From Lujinxingia vulgaris (GTDB lineage Bacteria; Myxococcota_A; Bradymonadia; Bradymonadales; Bradymonadaceae), in NCBI RefSeq assembly GCF_007997005.1, contig NZ_VOSL01000147.1:31568-95567 (forward strand): 64,000 nucleotides of DNA. The letters are read 5' to 3'. The notes below the pieces were generated by a model, which worked only from the letters and a program-made list of their open reading frames with translations, did not search any database and was not told the origin of the DNA. Below are positions 52,579 through 60,783 of this stretch, one piece after another. Position numbers and translations under genes: made by a program. Positions within the stretch are counted from its first letter, which is position 1, and every line of letters starts with the position of its first letter.

Positions 52579-54310
52579 ACGTGTCGTTGACCGCCGGGTG
52601 GTCGCTCGCCAGAAAATCGGTCGTGTTGGTGACCTGCGCGCGCAGCTCGACCCAGCCGGAGCCCTCGGCGTCGGTAAACGTCGCACCTCCCACGCGCTGG
52701 CGAGCGCCCTCACCGATTTTGCGATCCCCGAGATACCAGGTCACCGCGTAGCGGCCCGGCGCGTCGCGTCGCGGCACACGCGCCTCGATCACACCGGGTG
52801 AGACGCGCTCCACCACCAGCGCCTCATTCGGGGTGGGGTCGACCCCGGAGTAGAAGCGTCGCACCATCTGCTCGGCGCAGACCGGGCAGAAGTCGTCGCC
52901 GCTGTCTTTCATCATGCACTCGTAGCTCGGGCGCACGAGAAACTCGCAGTTGTAAGCCCGCTCATAAGCCCCCACCGGATGCGCCGTGGCCTGATTGGGC
53001 GGCGTCGGCAGCGGAGTATCTGCGCCCACCCAGGCATCCCAACTTAAGGGCTCGCCCTGGCGCAGCTCGTCGATGTTGGCCGGCAGTGGGATGAAAGGTT
53101 CATTAAAGAAGCAGGGGTCCCCGTCGACCATGTATTCATCGCCGAGCATGCCCAGGGTGTGGCCCAGCTCGTGGACGACGGTGTCCGGGAAGCTCTGGCG
53201 GTTGTCGTAGGTCGTCACCAGCGAGACGTAGACGCCGGCAAAGCCGGAGACTTTGCGCGTGTTGGAGAGAAGCACGATCTCGTCGTACTGCGCCAGCGCG
53301 GCGGCCTCAAACATCCTTCCGACCTGAATCGGCAGCGCCACCCGGTCGGAGACCTCGCCAATATCGATGTTGAAGATGTCGGCCACCGCCGGGATCACAA
53401 AGGTCGTCTCAAAGACCGTGTCACGCAGCCGCCCCTCGCACGCCGTCTGCCCGAAGCGGCAGTCGTAGCCGGCGCCGGATTCGTTGCTGGGTGTCCACAC
53501 GCTGTGCACGTTGAAAAGATCGCGGTGCTCGATAAAGGGTGAGGTCTGCAGGATGCGCTCGGCCACCGCCTGAGCGTCGCCCTCGAAGAGGGCGCGCTCC
53601 TCGTCGGTGTAGCCGTCGGCCAGGATCACAATGTCCATGCGATCGTCGGCCGGACCGCTCTCGACGATGGTGTCGACCTGCCCCTCGACGCTGTTGGGCT
53701 CGGCCTGCGCAAGAAGCTCCTCGATGGGGAAGCGGCCCAGCTCGACCCAGCTCCCATCGGCCTGCGCAAGCTCCAGGATGTAGTCCTCGGCCCCGGCGAC
53801 ATCTGTGGGGACGCGCGTGGCGAACTGGGTCAGCGGCGTGTACTGCGCGCGCACCAGCGCGTAGACCTGGTTGGCGTTGAGCTCGACGGCAGCCTGCTGG
53901 TCGAGGAGCAGGTTCAAAAACTCCAGCAGTTGAAAGAGGCTGTTGACCCGTTGGGACCAGAGGGTGGCGCCCTGCGTATCTTCAATGCGCGCCCGGGTGA
54001 TCCAGTGGGTGTCGGTGTCGTGAGCGTCGTCATCGACGAAGAGCGGCGTGTCGACCACCCGGGCGACCTCCACCGAGGGCGGCGCGGAGGGGTTACTCCC
54101 CAGAATGGCGTCGAAGATCACCATACGCGCCTGGCGGGCTTCGGCGGCGAGTTCGACGGTGTTGCCTTCGTCCATGCCCAGCTGTGCGCCCTCCTGTTCG
54201 GGTGCTGCGGTGCGCAGCTGAAGGGTCGAGCCGTCGTCGATACCTTCGACACAGGCGCTCAACATGATCGCGGCGCCCGCGACCAGGGACCAACGGAGAA
54301 GTCGATGCAT
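52544..54310 (-). CDS. M64-family metallopeptidase lipoprotein (IgA-peptidase-like)
   Basis: The 588-residue lipoprotein (lipobox MLSAC, Cys about 20) has a beta-rich N-terminal domain of about 210 residues and an M64 peptidase domain. Its zinc site is HELGHTLGMLGDEY, with MDIVILADGYT ahead, as in the IgA peptidase M64 family. A beta-sandwich C-terminal region ends the protein. M64 enzymes are secreted or surface zinc peptidases; the target here is unknown. The start at 54310 is chosen for the signal peptide and a GGAACGC-like ribosome site. It is convergent with, and overlaps by 35 bp, the upstream histidine kinase. Confidence 0.85.
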   Translation of the reverse strand: MHRLLRWSLVAGAAIMLSACVEGIDDGSTLQLRTAAPEQEGAQLGMDEGNTVELAAEARQARMVIFDAILGSNPSAPPSVEVARVVDTPLFVDDDAHDTDTHWITRARIEDTQGATLWSQRVNSLFQLLEFLNLLLDQQAAVELNANQVYALVRAQYTPLTQFATRVPTDVAGAEDYILELAQADGSWVELGRFPIEELLAQAEPNSVEGQVDTIVESGPADDRMDIVILADGYTDEERALFEGDAQAVAERILQTSPFIEHRDLFNVHSVWTPSNESGAGYDCRFGQTACEGRLRDTVFETTFVIPAVADIFNIDIGEVSDRVALPIQVGRMFEAAALAQYDEIVLLSNTRKVSGFAGVYVSLVTTYDNRQSFPDTVVHELGHTLGMLGDEYMVDGDPCFFNEPFIPLPANIDELRQGEPLSWDAWVGADTPLPTPPNQATAHPVGAYERAYNCEFLVRPSYECMMKDSGDDFCPVCAEQMVRRFYSGVDPTPNEALVVERVSPGVIEARVPRRDAPGRYAVTWYLGDRKIGEGARQRVGGATFTDAEGSGWVELRAQVTNTTDFLASDHPAVNDTFTLWVKREDAP

Positions 54311-54426
54311 GCGCGTTCCACAGATAAGGAGGTTGAGGGGGGGACTACCCGTGCAGGCTAGCGGAGTGTAAGTTAGCACACAACGTGGGTGCCAGGCCGG
54401 GTAGTGAGCCGGCGCGAGGAGGAAGG

Positions 54427-55275
54427 ATGTGGACCTGGATGACGCTCGGGGTGTTGGTGGTGTTGATCGCGGCCGTGGGCTGGTTCGGCTGGCGCCTGGC
54501 GAGGATGCGTCGCGCCGGTGAGGCGCGCGCGGAGCGCCTCAGCGACGTGCGCACCTTTACCGATCGCATGGGGCTCGACCACGTCTGGGAGACCTCGATC
54601 TTTCAGTCCCACGTCATCGGTATGCGCGGCGAACTCAACGGCTTCCGGGTGCGCGGCGAGCTCTGGGACGAGCCCCAGCGCGACGCGTATCGCCTCTCGG
54701 TGCGGTTCCCAAAGGTGCTGCGCCAGCCGATGAAGATTCGCCGCAAAGGAAGCAACGGGCGTGTGCTCCCGGGGCGCGGGCTGGTGGCGGTGAGCACCGG
54801 GGATGAGGCCTTTGACGCGCGCTTTGCGACCATGGTCAGTGAGGCTGCCTCCGAGAAGATCGAGGCGCTGCTCGACGCCAACCTGCGTGAGCGCATGGTG
54901 GCGCTCGCCGAGAAAGTCACCTCGCTGCGCCTGGGCAACCGCTCCCTCTACGTGGTGGCCGAGGATGAGGTGGAGGCCGAGGTCGTCGACCGTTTGCTTC
55001 GCGAGACCTTGCGTGTGGCCGTGCTACTCTATAACAGCTCGGTCGAGGTCGGCCCGCTGACCTCGACGCGCTCCACCCAGTATGAGCAGGTCTCGCTCGA
55101 TATCTTTGGCAGAGACACCTCGCGGGAGGCCTCGGCCGAGGATCAGGAAGGGGAGTCCGAGGCGTCCGAGCCTGAAGTGGCCGCCGAAGAGATGGAGTCC
55201 GGCTCGCCGCCCGATGACGAGTCGTCCGCCGAAGACGAGCCCGCCGCCGGGGATGATGGGGCGTCGAAGCGCTGA
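54427..55275 (+). CDS. Membrane-anchored hypothetical protein with acidic tail
   Basis: The 282-residue product has one N-terminal transmembrane helix (about 5-24) and a soluble domain (about 45-215) containing LDHVWETSIFQSHVIGMRGEL, STGDEAFDARFATMVSE and VTSLRLGNRSLYVVAEDE. This resembles, only loosely, the DUF3137 class. It ends in an acidic, Ser/Glu-rich, low-complexity tail of about 45 residues. The final 133 bp encode that tail and overlap in antisense the end of the GrpE-like gene. The start follows GAGGAAGG. Family and function are not recognised. Confidence 0.65.
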   Translation: MWTWMTLGVLVVLIAAVGWFGWRLARMRRAGEARAERLSDVRTFTDRMGLDHVWETSIFQSHVIGMRGELNGFRVRGELWDEPQRDAYRLSVRFPKVLRQPMKIRRKGSNGRVLPGRGLVAVSTGDEAFDARFATMVSEAASEKIEALLDANLRERMVALAEKVTSLRLGNRSLYVVAEDEVEAEVVDRLLRETLRVAVLLYNSSVEVGPLTSTRSTQYEQVSLDIFGRDTSREASAEDQEGESEASEPEVAAEEMESGSPPDDESSAEDEPAAGDDGASKR

Positions 55276-55790
55276 TCGGAGGCCACCTCGACCATCGCCG
55301 CGCGCAGCTGACGATCCTGATGGCGGTAGCCCGCGCGCAGGCAGCTGAGCACGCTTCCCGCGGGCACCTCGTCGCTGACGCGGGTGCTAACCGCCTCATG
55401 CCATTGAGGCTCGAAAGGCTCGCCGGGGCCAGGTTCGATGCGCTCGATCCCATGGCGCGCCAGCGCTTGCACCAGCGACCCACGCGCCATCTTGAGGCCC
55501 TCATAGAGCGCGTCGTTCTCGGAGTCCGGGGCGCTGTGACGAAGCCCCTCATCCAGCGCGTCGAGGGCTGGCAGCAGGTCGCGGACCACCGGGTGGTGGG
55601 CGTACTGCAGCTCCTGGCTGTGCTCTCGGCCCAGGCGTTCGACGCGGCGGCTGTGATCGTCGTCGGCCTGCTCAAGCTCGGCGCGGTGGTGGCGCTGCAG
55701 CCGACGCAGCTCGCGGCGATGGTACGAAAAAAAGAGCGCCAGCGCTCCGAGCGCGACCGCCGTCATGATTATAAGTAGTGCAACCGTCAT
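55143..55790 (-). CDS. Membrane-anchored GrpE-like protein
   Basis: The 215-residue protein has an N-terminal transmembrane helix (about 3-22), a charged coiled coil (about 25-65), and a GrpE domain. Conserved GrpE features are VVRDLLPALDALDEGL, LARHGIERI, FEPQWHEAV (the FDP..HEA block), and LRAGYRHQDRQLRAAMVEVA, the signature GY....R.LR.A.V.VA. A Ser/Ala/Asp-rich tail follows. GrpE proteins exchange nucleotide on DnaK. A bona fide soluble grpE is at 60784-61605, so this is a membrane-localised paralogue. The start follows AGGACAGCAGGG. The last 133 bp overlap the antisense gene 54427-55275. Confidence 0.8.
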   Translation of the reverse strand: MTVALLIIMTAVALGALALFFSYHRRELRRLQRHHRAELEQADDDHSRRVERLGREHSQELQYAHHPVVRDLLPALDALDEGLRHSAPDSENDALYEGLKMARGSLVQALARHGIERIEPGPGEPFEPQWHEAVSTRVSDEVPAGSVLSCLRAGYRHQDRQLRAAMVEVASDQRFDAPSSPAAGSSSADDSSSGGEPDSISSAATSGSDASDSPS

Positions 55791-55915
55791 CCCTGCTGTC
55801 CTTTCAAGGGGTTAGATGCGCTGCGGAGTCTGCACCCGGAGCCGCCCCCGGGTCAACGCAGCGCCGGAGCACAGGGCGACGTTGACTTTAATGCGGATCG
55901 CGGGCACAAACATCG

Positions 55916-55944
55916 TTGACAGCCCCCCGGGGCGGTGTTAGTTC
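55916..55944 (+). promoter_or_regulatory. Sigma-70-type promoter of tRNA-Cys
   Basis: TTGACA at 55916 and TAGTTC at 55939 are separated by 17 bp and lie 13 bp before the tRNA. The -35 box is a perfect consensus. Confidence 0.65.
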
Positions 55945-55956
55945 AAATCCTGCGCT

Positions 55957-56027
55957 GGCGGCGTAGCCAAGTGGTAAGGCATGGGCCTGCAAAGCCTTGA
56001 TCACCGGTTCGAATCCGGTCGCCGCCT
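55957..56027 (+). tRNA. tRNA-Cys(GCA)
   Basis: A 71-nt cloverleaf folds with acceptor GGCGGCG/CGCCGCC. The anticodon loop CTGCAAA gives anticodon GCA. The T arm is CCGG-TTCGAAT-CCGG, and discriminator U73 is a tRNA-Cys identity element. CCA is not encoded. It follows the TTGACA promoter and is ended by a hairpin terminator at 56053. Confidence 0.96.
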
Positions 56028-56052
56028 CTCACAACTCAGCGTGTCGAAGAAG

Positions 56053-56084
56053 CCCCGATGAACCTCGTTTCATCGGGGTTTTTT
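56053..56084 (+). terminator. Rho-independent terminator after tRNA-Cys
   Basis: CCCCGATGAA-CCTCGT-TTCATCGGGG forms a perfect 10-bp stem followed by six T. It lies 26 bp after the tRNA. The remaining 197 bp up to the receiver gene show nothing recognisable. Confidence 0.93.
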
Positions 56085-56281
56085 CATGCGCGTCGCCCGG
56101 CGCGTTTCTCCCCGGAATCGGGTTGCGTTCGGCGGGGAAGTGGCGATCATGGTCGGGTGTGCCCCTGACCCTCCGATTTCTTTGACGATGTGCGGGGGGG
56201 CAGCTTAGGGTGTGGCCCGCAGTCGGCGTAACGATTCGTTGCGTCTCAGGTGTCGAACCAACGACGTGTCAGGAGGCAGCG

Positions 56282-56659
56282 ATGGAGTCTCGTCGCAAAG
56301 TGATGATTCTCGATGAAAACATCCTCGATGTGATGGAGGTTGAGCAGAGCCTCCAGGGGGGCGGGGGATACGAGGTGGTGCATCTGGCCACCCCCAACGG
56401 TGCGCTCTCAAAGATCGAATATGAGCGCCCCGAGATTTTGTTGATCGACGTGGCGATGAATCGCCTTAACATCGACGACCTGCTCGGGACGCTGCGCGCT
56501 TCGGTGGACTACGATGAGATGGTGATCGTGGCCTACAGCGACATGGACGCCGATCGTCTCCAGCAGTTCTGTGTCGATAACGAGATCAACGGGTATTTCT
56601 GCAAGTCGATGGATGTCACCCAGATCGGTGACTTCCTCGATAAGTTCTACGAGTACTGA
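56282..56659 (+). CDS. Single-domain response-regulator receiver protein
   Basis: The 125-residue protein is a lone receiver domain. It has Asp11 (acidic pocket), Asp56 as the likely phosphoacceptor in LLIDVAMN, Ser86 in VIVAYSD and Lys108 in YFCKS, so all key positions are present. The start follows AGGAGGCAGCG. It has no output domain, so it may act as a phosphate shuttle or by protein binding. The gene is upstream of the glycosyltransferase-like gene (87-bp gap, same strand), and the nearest histidine kinases are at 50-52.6 kb. Confidence 0.88.
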   Translation: MESRRKVMILDENILDVMEVEQSLQGGGGYEVVHLATPNGALSKIEYERPEILLIDVAMNRLNIDDLLGTLRASVDYDEMVIVAYSDMDADRLQQFCVDNEINGYFCKSMDVTQIGDFLDKFYEY

Positions 56660-56746
56660 ACAACGTCTTTTAGTTATCGAGTTACCTGATCCCTGAATGC
56701 GGCGACCGGGGGAGCGAGCAGGCCCGGCGCCTTGAGGAGCGAGAGT

Positions 56747-58462
56747 ATGACTGAGGTCATCGACGAGGCATCTTCTGGCGAGTCCGGGCGCATCTGGATT
56801 CTTTCGGATCAGCGCTCGCGCGAGGGCGCGTACGAGGCGGTGGTTCAGGGGCTGAAGGGCCGCGGTGTGGACGCCGAGCTGGTCTCGATCACCGAGGTGC
56901 TGGGCACGGCGGCGCGTGAGGCGCTGGCCGGCGGCGCCGAGCGGCTCTTGCGAGGCATTCGGGTGGCCACCCGCGGCCATGCCGGCGACGAGGACTTTAT
57001 CGGCGCGCTGCGCCGGGCTCGCCCCGACGTGCTCGTGCTCACGAGCCCGCGTTTTGTGCGGGCGCTCAGCGTCATCGAGAGTCTCACCGGGGTGGGCGCG
57101 GTTCAGGTCGGCCTTGTGCATGAGCACGTGGCTTCCACGGCGTGGTTTGCCGGCTCGGTGCATGGTTTTGTGGTGCCCGACGCGAAGACGGCGGAGGCCT
57201 TCGAAGGGGAGGGCGCGCGTGCGGATCGGGTGCAGGTGGCCGGACCGGTGGTGCGCCCCCAGAGCCTCAACGCCCCGGAGCGCGACGCCACGCGCGCGGA
57301 GCTCGGGCTCTCCGAGAGTCTGGTGGTGTTGGTGCGCGCCGAACACATCGATCACGCCACCCTGGAGAAGCTCGTCTTTCAGTGCACGCTGATGGACCGT
57401 CAGGCGCGCGTGATCTTCCATCATGGAGGCGACGGTGCGGTCGCCGCGACGCTGCGGCGCGCGGCGGATCAGTACGGGTTGCCGGCCTCCATGTTCGGGC
57501 AGGTCGCCGACCTGGAGCGTTATGTGGTGGCCGCTGATCTGGTCCTCGCTGCCGGTGATGATCCTTACCTGGCCGATGTCATGGTCTGCGGAACGCCGGC
57601 GTTGCTGCTGGGCACGAGTGAGGCGGCGGACGTCGAGGCTGAAGCGCTGCAGCAGCGCGGGCTGGCCGGCCGCGTCCGCGATGTGCTGCGCCTGGGCAGT
57701 GAGCTTGACCGCTTTACCGAGCCGCAACGTTTAAAAGATCTGCGTGAGCAACTTCTGGAGGCGCGCGACGGGGAGGCCAACACCCGGGTCGTCGACGCGC
57801 TGATGGCGGCGCTTTCGTCACGCGAAGTCTGGCGCAAACCAGCGTCACCCGAGGTGCCGCCCGCCGGTGAGCAGGCCCCGGCGGCCGGTCCTTTTGAGAG
57901 CATCGGTCGAAGCGCCGGCGCCGACGCCGGCTCCACGACGTCAGCCGAGACCCCGAGCGCTTCGCCAGGCGCGACGGGCAGCGCCGGGAGTGAGGCCGGT
58001 GAGAAAGGCGCGCTGGTGGTGCCTCCGCCGCGCAGCCGGCCGGAGGCCCCTCGTGCCACCATCAGCGCGGCGGAAGCCCGCGAGCAGCTCGCGCAGTTGA
58101 TCTTGAGCGAGCGCGAGTGCGAGCGCCGCCTCGAGGAGCTGGAAAAGCACCAGGAGCGCTGGCGAGGCCGCCTGGAGCTTGCCCGGGAGTGGAACGAAAA
58201 GGATCTGGAGGACGAGGCCCGCGCGATCTTGCGTGGCTATCAGGATGAGGCCGGGCCCCTGGTCCAGGAGCTCGCTGACATCCGCCGTCAGAAAGAGAAG
58301 CTCAAGAGCGCCGCGCGTGGTGGGGCGCCGCAGGCCGGCGATGAGGGTGGGGCGGCCACCTCCGAGCGCAGCTCGCAGATCGAAGAGCGCTTCCAGCGCA
58401 TGGAAGTCGACCGCGATCTTAAGGGCCTCAAAGACCGCATCAAACGCGAACTTGGTGAATGA
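56747..58462 (+). CDS. GT-B-fold glycosyltransferase-like protein with C-terminal coiled coil
   Basis: The 571-residue protein has a GT-B-like N-terminal half (about 15-365) with VRARHIDHATLEKL-type strands and FHHGGDGAVAATLRRAADQ, VAAADLVLAAGDDPYLADVM and GTPALLLGTSEAADVEA. This is the pattern of MurG-like or MGDG-synthase-like nucleotide-sugar transferases, although the usual catalytic residues were not located with certainty. A Pro/Ala-rich linker and an acidic coiled coil (about 430-570) follow. The start at 56747 follows TTGAGGAGCGAG. It is coupled to the next gene by a 4-bp overlap (ATGA). Confidence 0.6.
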   Translation: MTEVIDEASSGESGRIWILSDQRSREGAYEAVVQGLKGRGVDAELVSITEVLGTAAREALAGGAERLLRGIRVATRGHAGDEDFIGALRRARPDVLVLTSPRFVRALSVIESLTGVGAVQVGLVHEHVASTAWFAGSVHGFVVPDAKTAEAFEGEGARADRVQVAGPVVRPQSLNAPERDATRAELGLSESLVVLVRAEHIDHATLEKLVFQCTLMDRQARVIFHHGGDGAVAATLRRAADQYGLPASMFGQVADLERYVVAADLVLAAGDDPYLADVMVCGTPALLLGTSEAADVEAEALQQRGLAGRVRDVLRLGSELDRFTEPQRLKDLREQLLEARDGEANTRVVDALMAALSSREVWRKPASPEVPPAGEQAPAAGPFESIGRSAGADAGSTTSAETPSASPGATGSAGSEAGEKGALVVPPPRSRPEAPRATISAAEAREQLAQLILSERECERRLEELEKHQERWRGRLELAREWNEKDLEDEARAILRGYQDEAGPLVQELADIRRQKEKLKSAARGGAPQAGDEGGAATSERSSQIEERFQRMEVDRDLKGLKDRIKRELGE

Positions 58463-59529
58463 CACAGTCCGGCTCGAAGATGTCCGGGGCGGCTCGCATC
58501 GCGGGTTCTTTCGGGGTCGCCTCGTTGATCGGCCTCTTTTTCCTCTGGCTCGCCGCCCGCGGGCTGCCCCTCGACGAGGTGCGCGCCTACCTGGCGAGCG
58601 CGGACTACGGTCGGCTTGGCGTGGCGTCGCTGGCTTTTGTGGCGATTTACACCATCTGTCACGGCGCGCGCATCTGGCGATGGAACTACCTGGTGCGACC
58701 GCTGGGGGACGTCTCCACCTCGATGGTCAATCAGGCCTGCACGCTGGGGTTTACGGCCATTGTGCTCCTGCCGCTGCGGCTCGGGGAGTTTGTGCGGCCG
58801 GTGGTCCTCTCGCGCAGCTCCAGCCTTCCGGCCTCCGGGCTGCTGGCCACCGCGGTGGTGGAGCGGGTGATGGACGGCTTGATCATCACCGGCCTGCTTT
58901 TTCTGGCCCTCTCCACCTACCAGGGCGAGGCGCCGGTGGCGTTTGCGCGGGGGGCGGGGCTGATCGCGCTGATGATCTTCTTGCCGGCGATGATCATGTG
59001 CATCATCGCCTACACCCGCCGCCACTGGGCCGAGGTGATCGTGGAGCAGACCCTGGGGCGGGTGTCCTCCAAACTCGCTTCCGGCGTCTCGGGGCTTTTG
59101 ATGGGCTTTGTCGAGGGCTTTAAGTCCCTTGTCGATGGTCAAAACCTGGGGCGATTTCTGGCCGCGACCGCCCTTTACTGGAGCACCAACGCGCTCTCGA
59201 TGTGGGCGCTGCTCGCGCTGGGTTTTGATCTGGAGGTCAACCTCTGGGAGATGGCCACGGTGATGGCGGTGCTCGTCATCGGTATTATGGTCCCGGCCGG
59301 CCCGGCGATGGCGGGCAACTTCGAGTTCTTTATGTCGCAGGGGCTCGGACTCTTTGTGGACCTTGAAGTGAGCCTGTTGGCCGCGCAGGTCGCCGTCTTT
59401 GCCGTGCTTGTTCATGTGCTTCAGCTGCTGGTGATCGTGCTGCCAGGTGCCTGGGTGATGGCGCGCGCGCCCTGGCTGTGGCGCCGCGATGCGCGCCGGG
59501 CCAGGGCGTCGGCGACCGGCGCAGATTGA
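58459..59529 (+). CDS. LPG-synthase-TM/flippase-like membrane protein
   Basis: The 356-residue inner-membrane protein has about eight hydrophobic helices and matches the lysylphosphatidylglycerol-synthase transmembrane-domain (flippase-like) family. Features include SLAFVAIYTICHGARIWRW, LLPLRLGEFVRPV and a second-half VPAGPAMAGNFEFF. Members flip lipids or lipid-linked sugars. No soluble synthetase domain is attached. Coupled to the GT-B-like gene, it suggests that a glycolipid or lipid-sugar is made and then translocated. It ends 119 bp before hrcA. Confidence 0.82.
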   Translation: MTQSGSKMSGAARIAGSFGVASLIGLFFLWLAARGLPLDEVRAYLASADYGRLGVASLAFVAIYTICHGARIWRWNYLVRPLGDVSTSMVNQACTLGFTAIVLLPLRLGEFVRPVVLSRSSSLPASGLLATAVVERVMDGLIITGLLFLALSTYQGEAPVAFARGAGLIALMIFLPAMIMCIIAYTRRHWAEVIVEQTLGRVSSKLASGVSGLLMGFVEGFKSLVDGQNLGRFLAATALYWSTNALSMWALLALGFDLEVNLWEMATVMAVLVIGIMVPAGPAMAGNFEFFMSQGLGLFVDLEVSLLAAQVAVFAVLVHVLQLLVIVLPGAWVMARAPWLWRRDARRARASATGAD

Positions 59530-59648
59530 CACGTGTCAGCGTCAGCCCGTAGCGTCGAGGAATCCTCGTGCACGCCTGCGGGTTTAGGGCTCTTGAGTGC
59601 AACGCGGCAGCATCGCCGCTCCGATCGACTACGCCCCGAGACGACGTC

Positions 59649-60689
59649 GTGACATTGCTTAGCGAACGGCAAATCAAGATCCTGGTGCAGGTGGTTGAGC
59701 TCTTCAACCGCACCGGCGAGCCTGTGGGCAGCGCGGCTGTCTCGCGCGCCGAGACGATCTCGGTGAGCTCGGCTACCGTCCGCAATGTGATGGCGGAACT
59801 TGAGGGGTTGGGGCTTCTTCATCAACCTCACACCTCGGCCGGGCGGGTGCCCACGGCCAGCGGCATGCGCCTCTATGTTGACCACCTGGTGGCGACCGGC
59901 GCGGTGGTCACCGGTCCGCATGCCGACTGGATGGTGACCCTCTCGGAGCTGGAAGCCGACGACGTGGGACAGATGGCGCGCAGCGCCGGGTTGCTTGTCA
60001 GCCAGATCTCACATCTGACGAGCCTGGTCTCAACGCCTCGCCTGGCCGCCGCGCGCCTGCGTGATGTGCAGCTCTCCTGGCTCTCGGAGCGTCGCATCCT
60101 GGTGGTGCTCATCACCGAAGATGGCCGCGTCTTCAACCGCGTGGTCCGCATGGAGGAGGCCGTGGAGCGCCACTCCATCGAGCGGATGCGCAACTACCTC
60201 TCCGAGCTGGTCGTCGGCCGAAGCCTCGTCGAGGTGCGGCGTCGTGTGCGTCAGGAGCTCGCCGCGAGCGAATCGCGCTACCGAAGTTACGTGCGCCGCG
60301 CGCTCTCGCTCAGCCAGCAGGTGCTCGATCTGGCGACCGGCGCTGAGCTCTATGTCGAGGGGCAGCTCAACGTGCTCGACTTCGGGGAGTTGGCCCATGA
60401 CATCGCCCGGGTGCGTGAGGTCCTTCGCACGCTCGAAGATAAGGAGCGGGTGCTCGATGTGCTCGACCGTATCTGCGAGGCGCGTAAGGTTCAGACGCTT
60501 ATCGGGTCGGAGCTGGGGCTGGACCTGGGTGATGACCTCAGCCTGATCGCCTGCGGCTACTACCGTGAGGGCGAACAGGTCGGCCTGGTCGGCGTTCTGG
60601 GGCCTTTACGCATGAACTACGCCCGGATCATTCCTCTAGTCGAGCATACCGCCCGTATGCTATCGAAAGAGCTTGATGAGCTGAGCTAA
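59649..60689 (+). CDS. hrcA: Heat-inducible transcription repressor HrcA
   Basis: The 346-residue protein has an N-terminal winged-helix domain (LLSERQIKILVQVVELFNR, SAATVRNVMAELEGLGL, HTSAGRVPTASGMRLYVD) and the HrcA C-terminal domain (about 100-346), including GSELGLDLGDDLSLIA. HrcA represses heat-shock genes by binding the CIRCE element. The start is taken as a GTG at 59649; an ATG at 59568 would add an unlikely 27 residues. A possible promoter TTGACA...TAGCGT with 18-bp spacing begins at 59526. I could not find a CIRCE palindrome upstream. It heads the order hrcA-grpE-dnaK-dnaJ. Confidence 0.94.
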   Translation: MTLLSERQIKILVQVVELFNRTGEPVGSAAVSRAETISVSSATVRNVMAELEGLGLLHQPHTSAGRVPTASGMRLYVDHLVATGAVVTGPHADWMVTLSELEADDVGQMARSAGLLVSQISHLTSLVSTPRLAAARLRDVQLSWLSERRILVVLITEDGRVFNRVVRMEEAVERHSIERMRNYLSELVVGRSLVEVRRRVRQELAASESRYRSYVRRALSLSQQVLDLATGAELYVEGQLNVLDFGELAHDIARVREVLRTLEDKERVLDVLDRICEARKVQTLIGSELGLDLGDDLSLIACGYYREGEQVGLVGVLGPLRMNYARIIPLVEHTARMLSKELDELS

Positions 60690-60783
60690 ACGGCTACAAC
60701 AACCCTTCCTTTTCAACCTGATCTGGGGCGAGCGCGCGCAATGGCGTGACTCGTCCAGCTTGTGTCTCAATGAGGAGCGCGCC

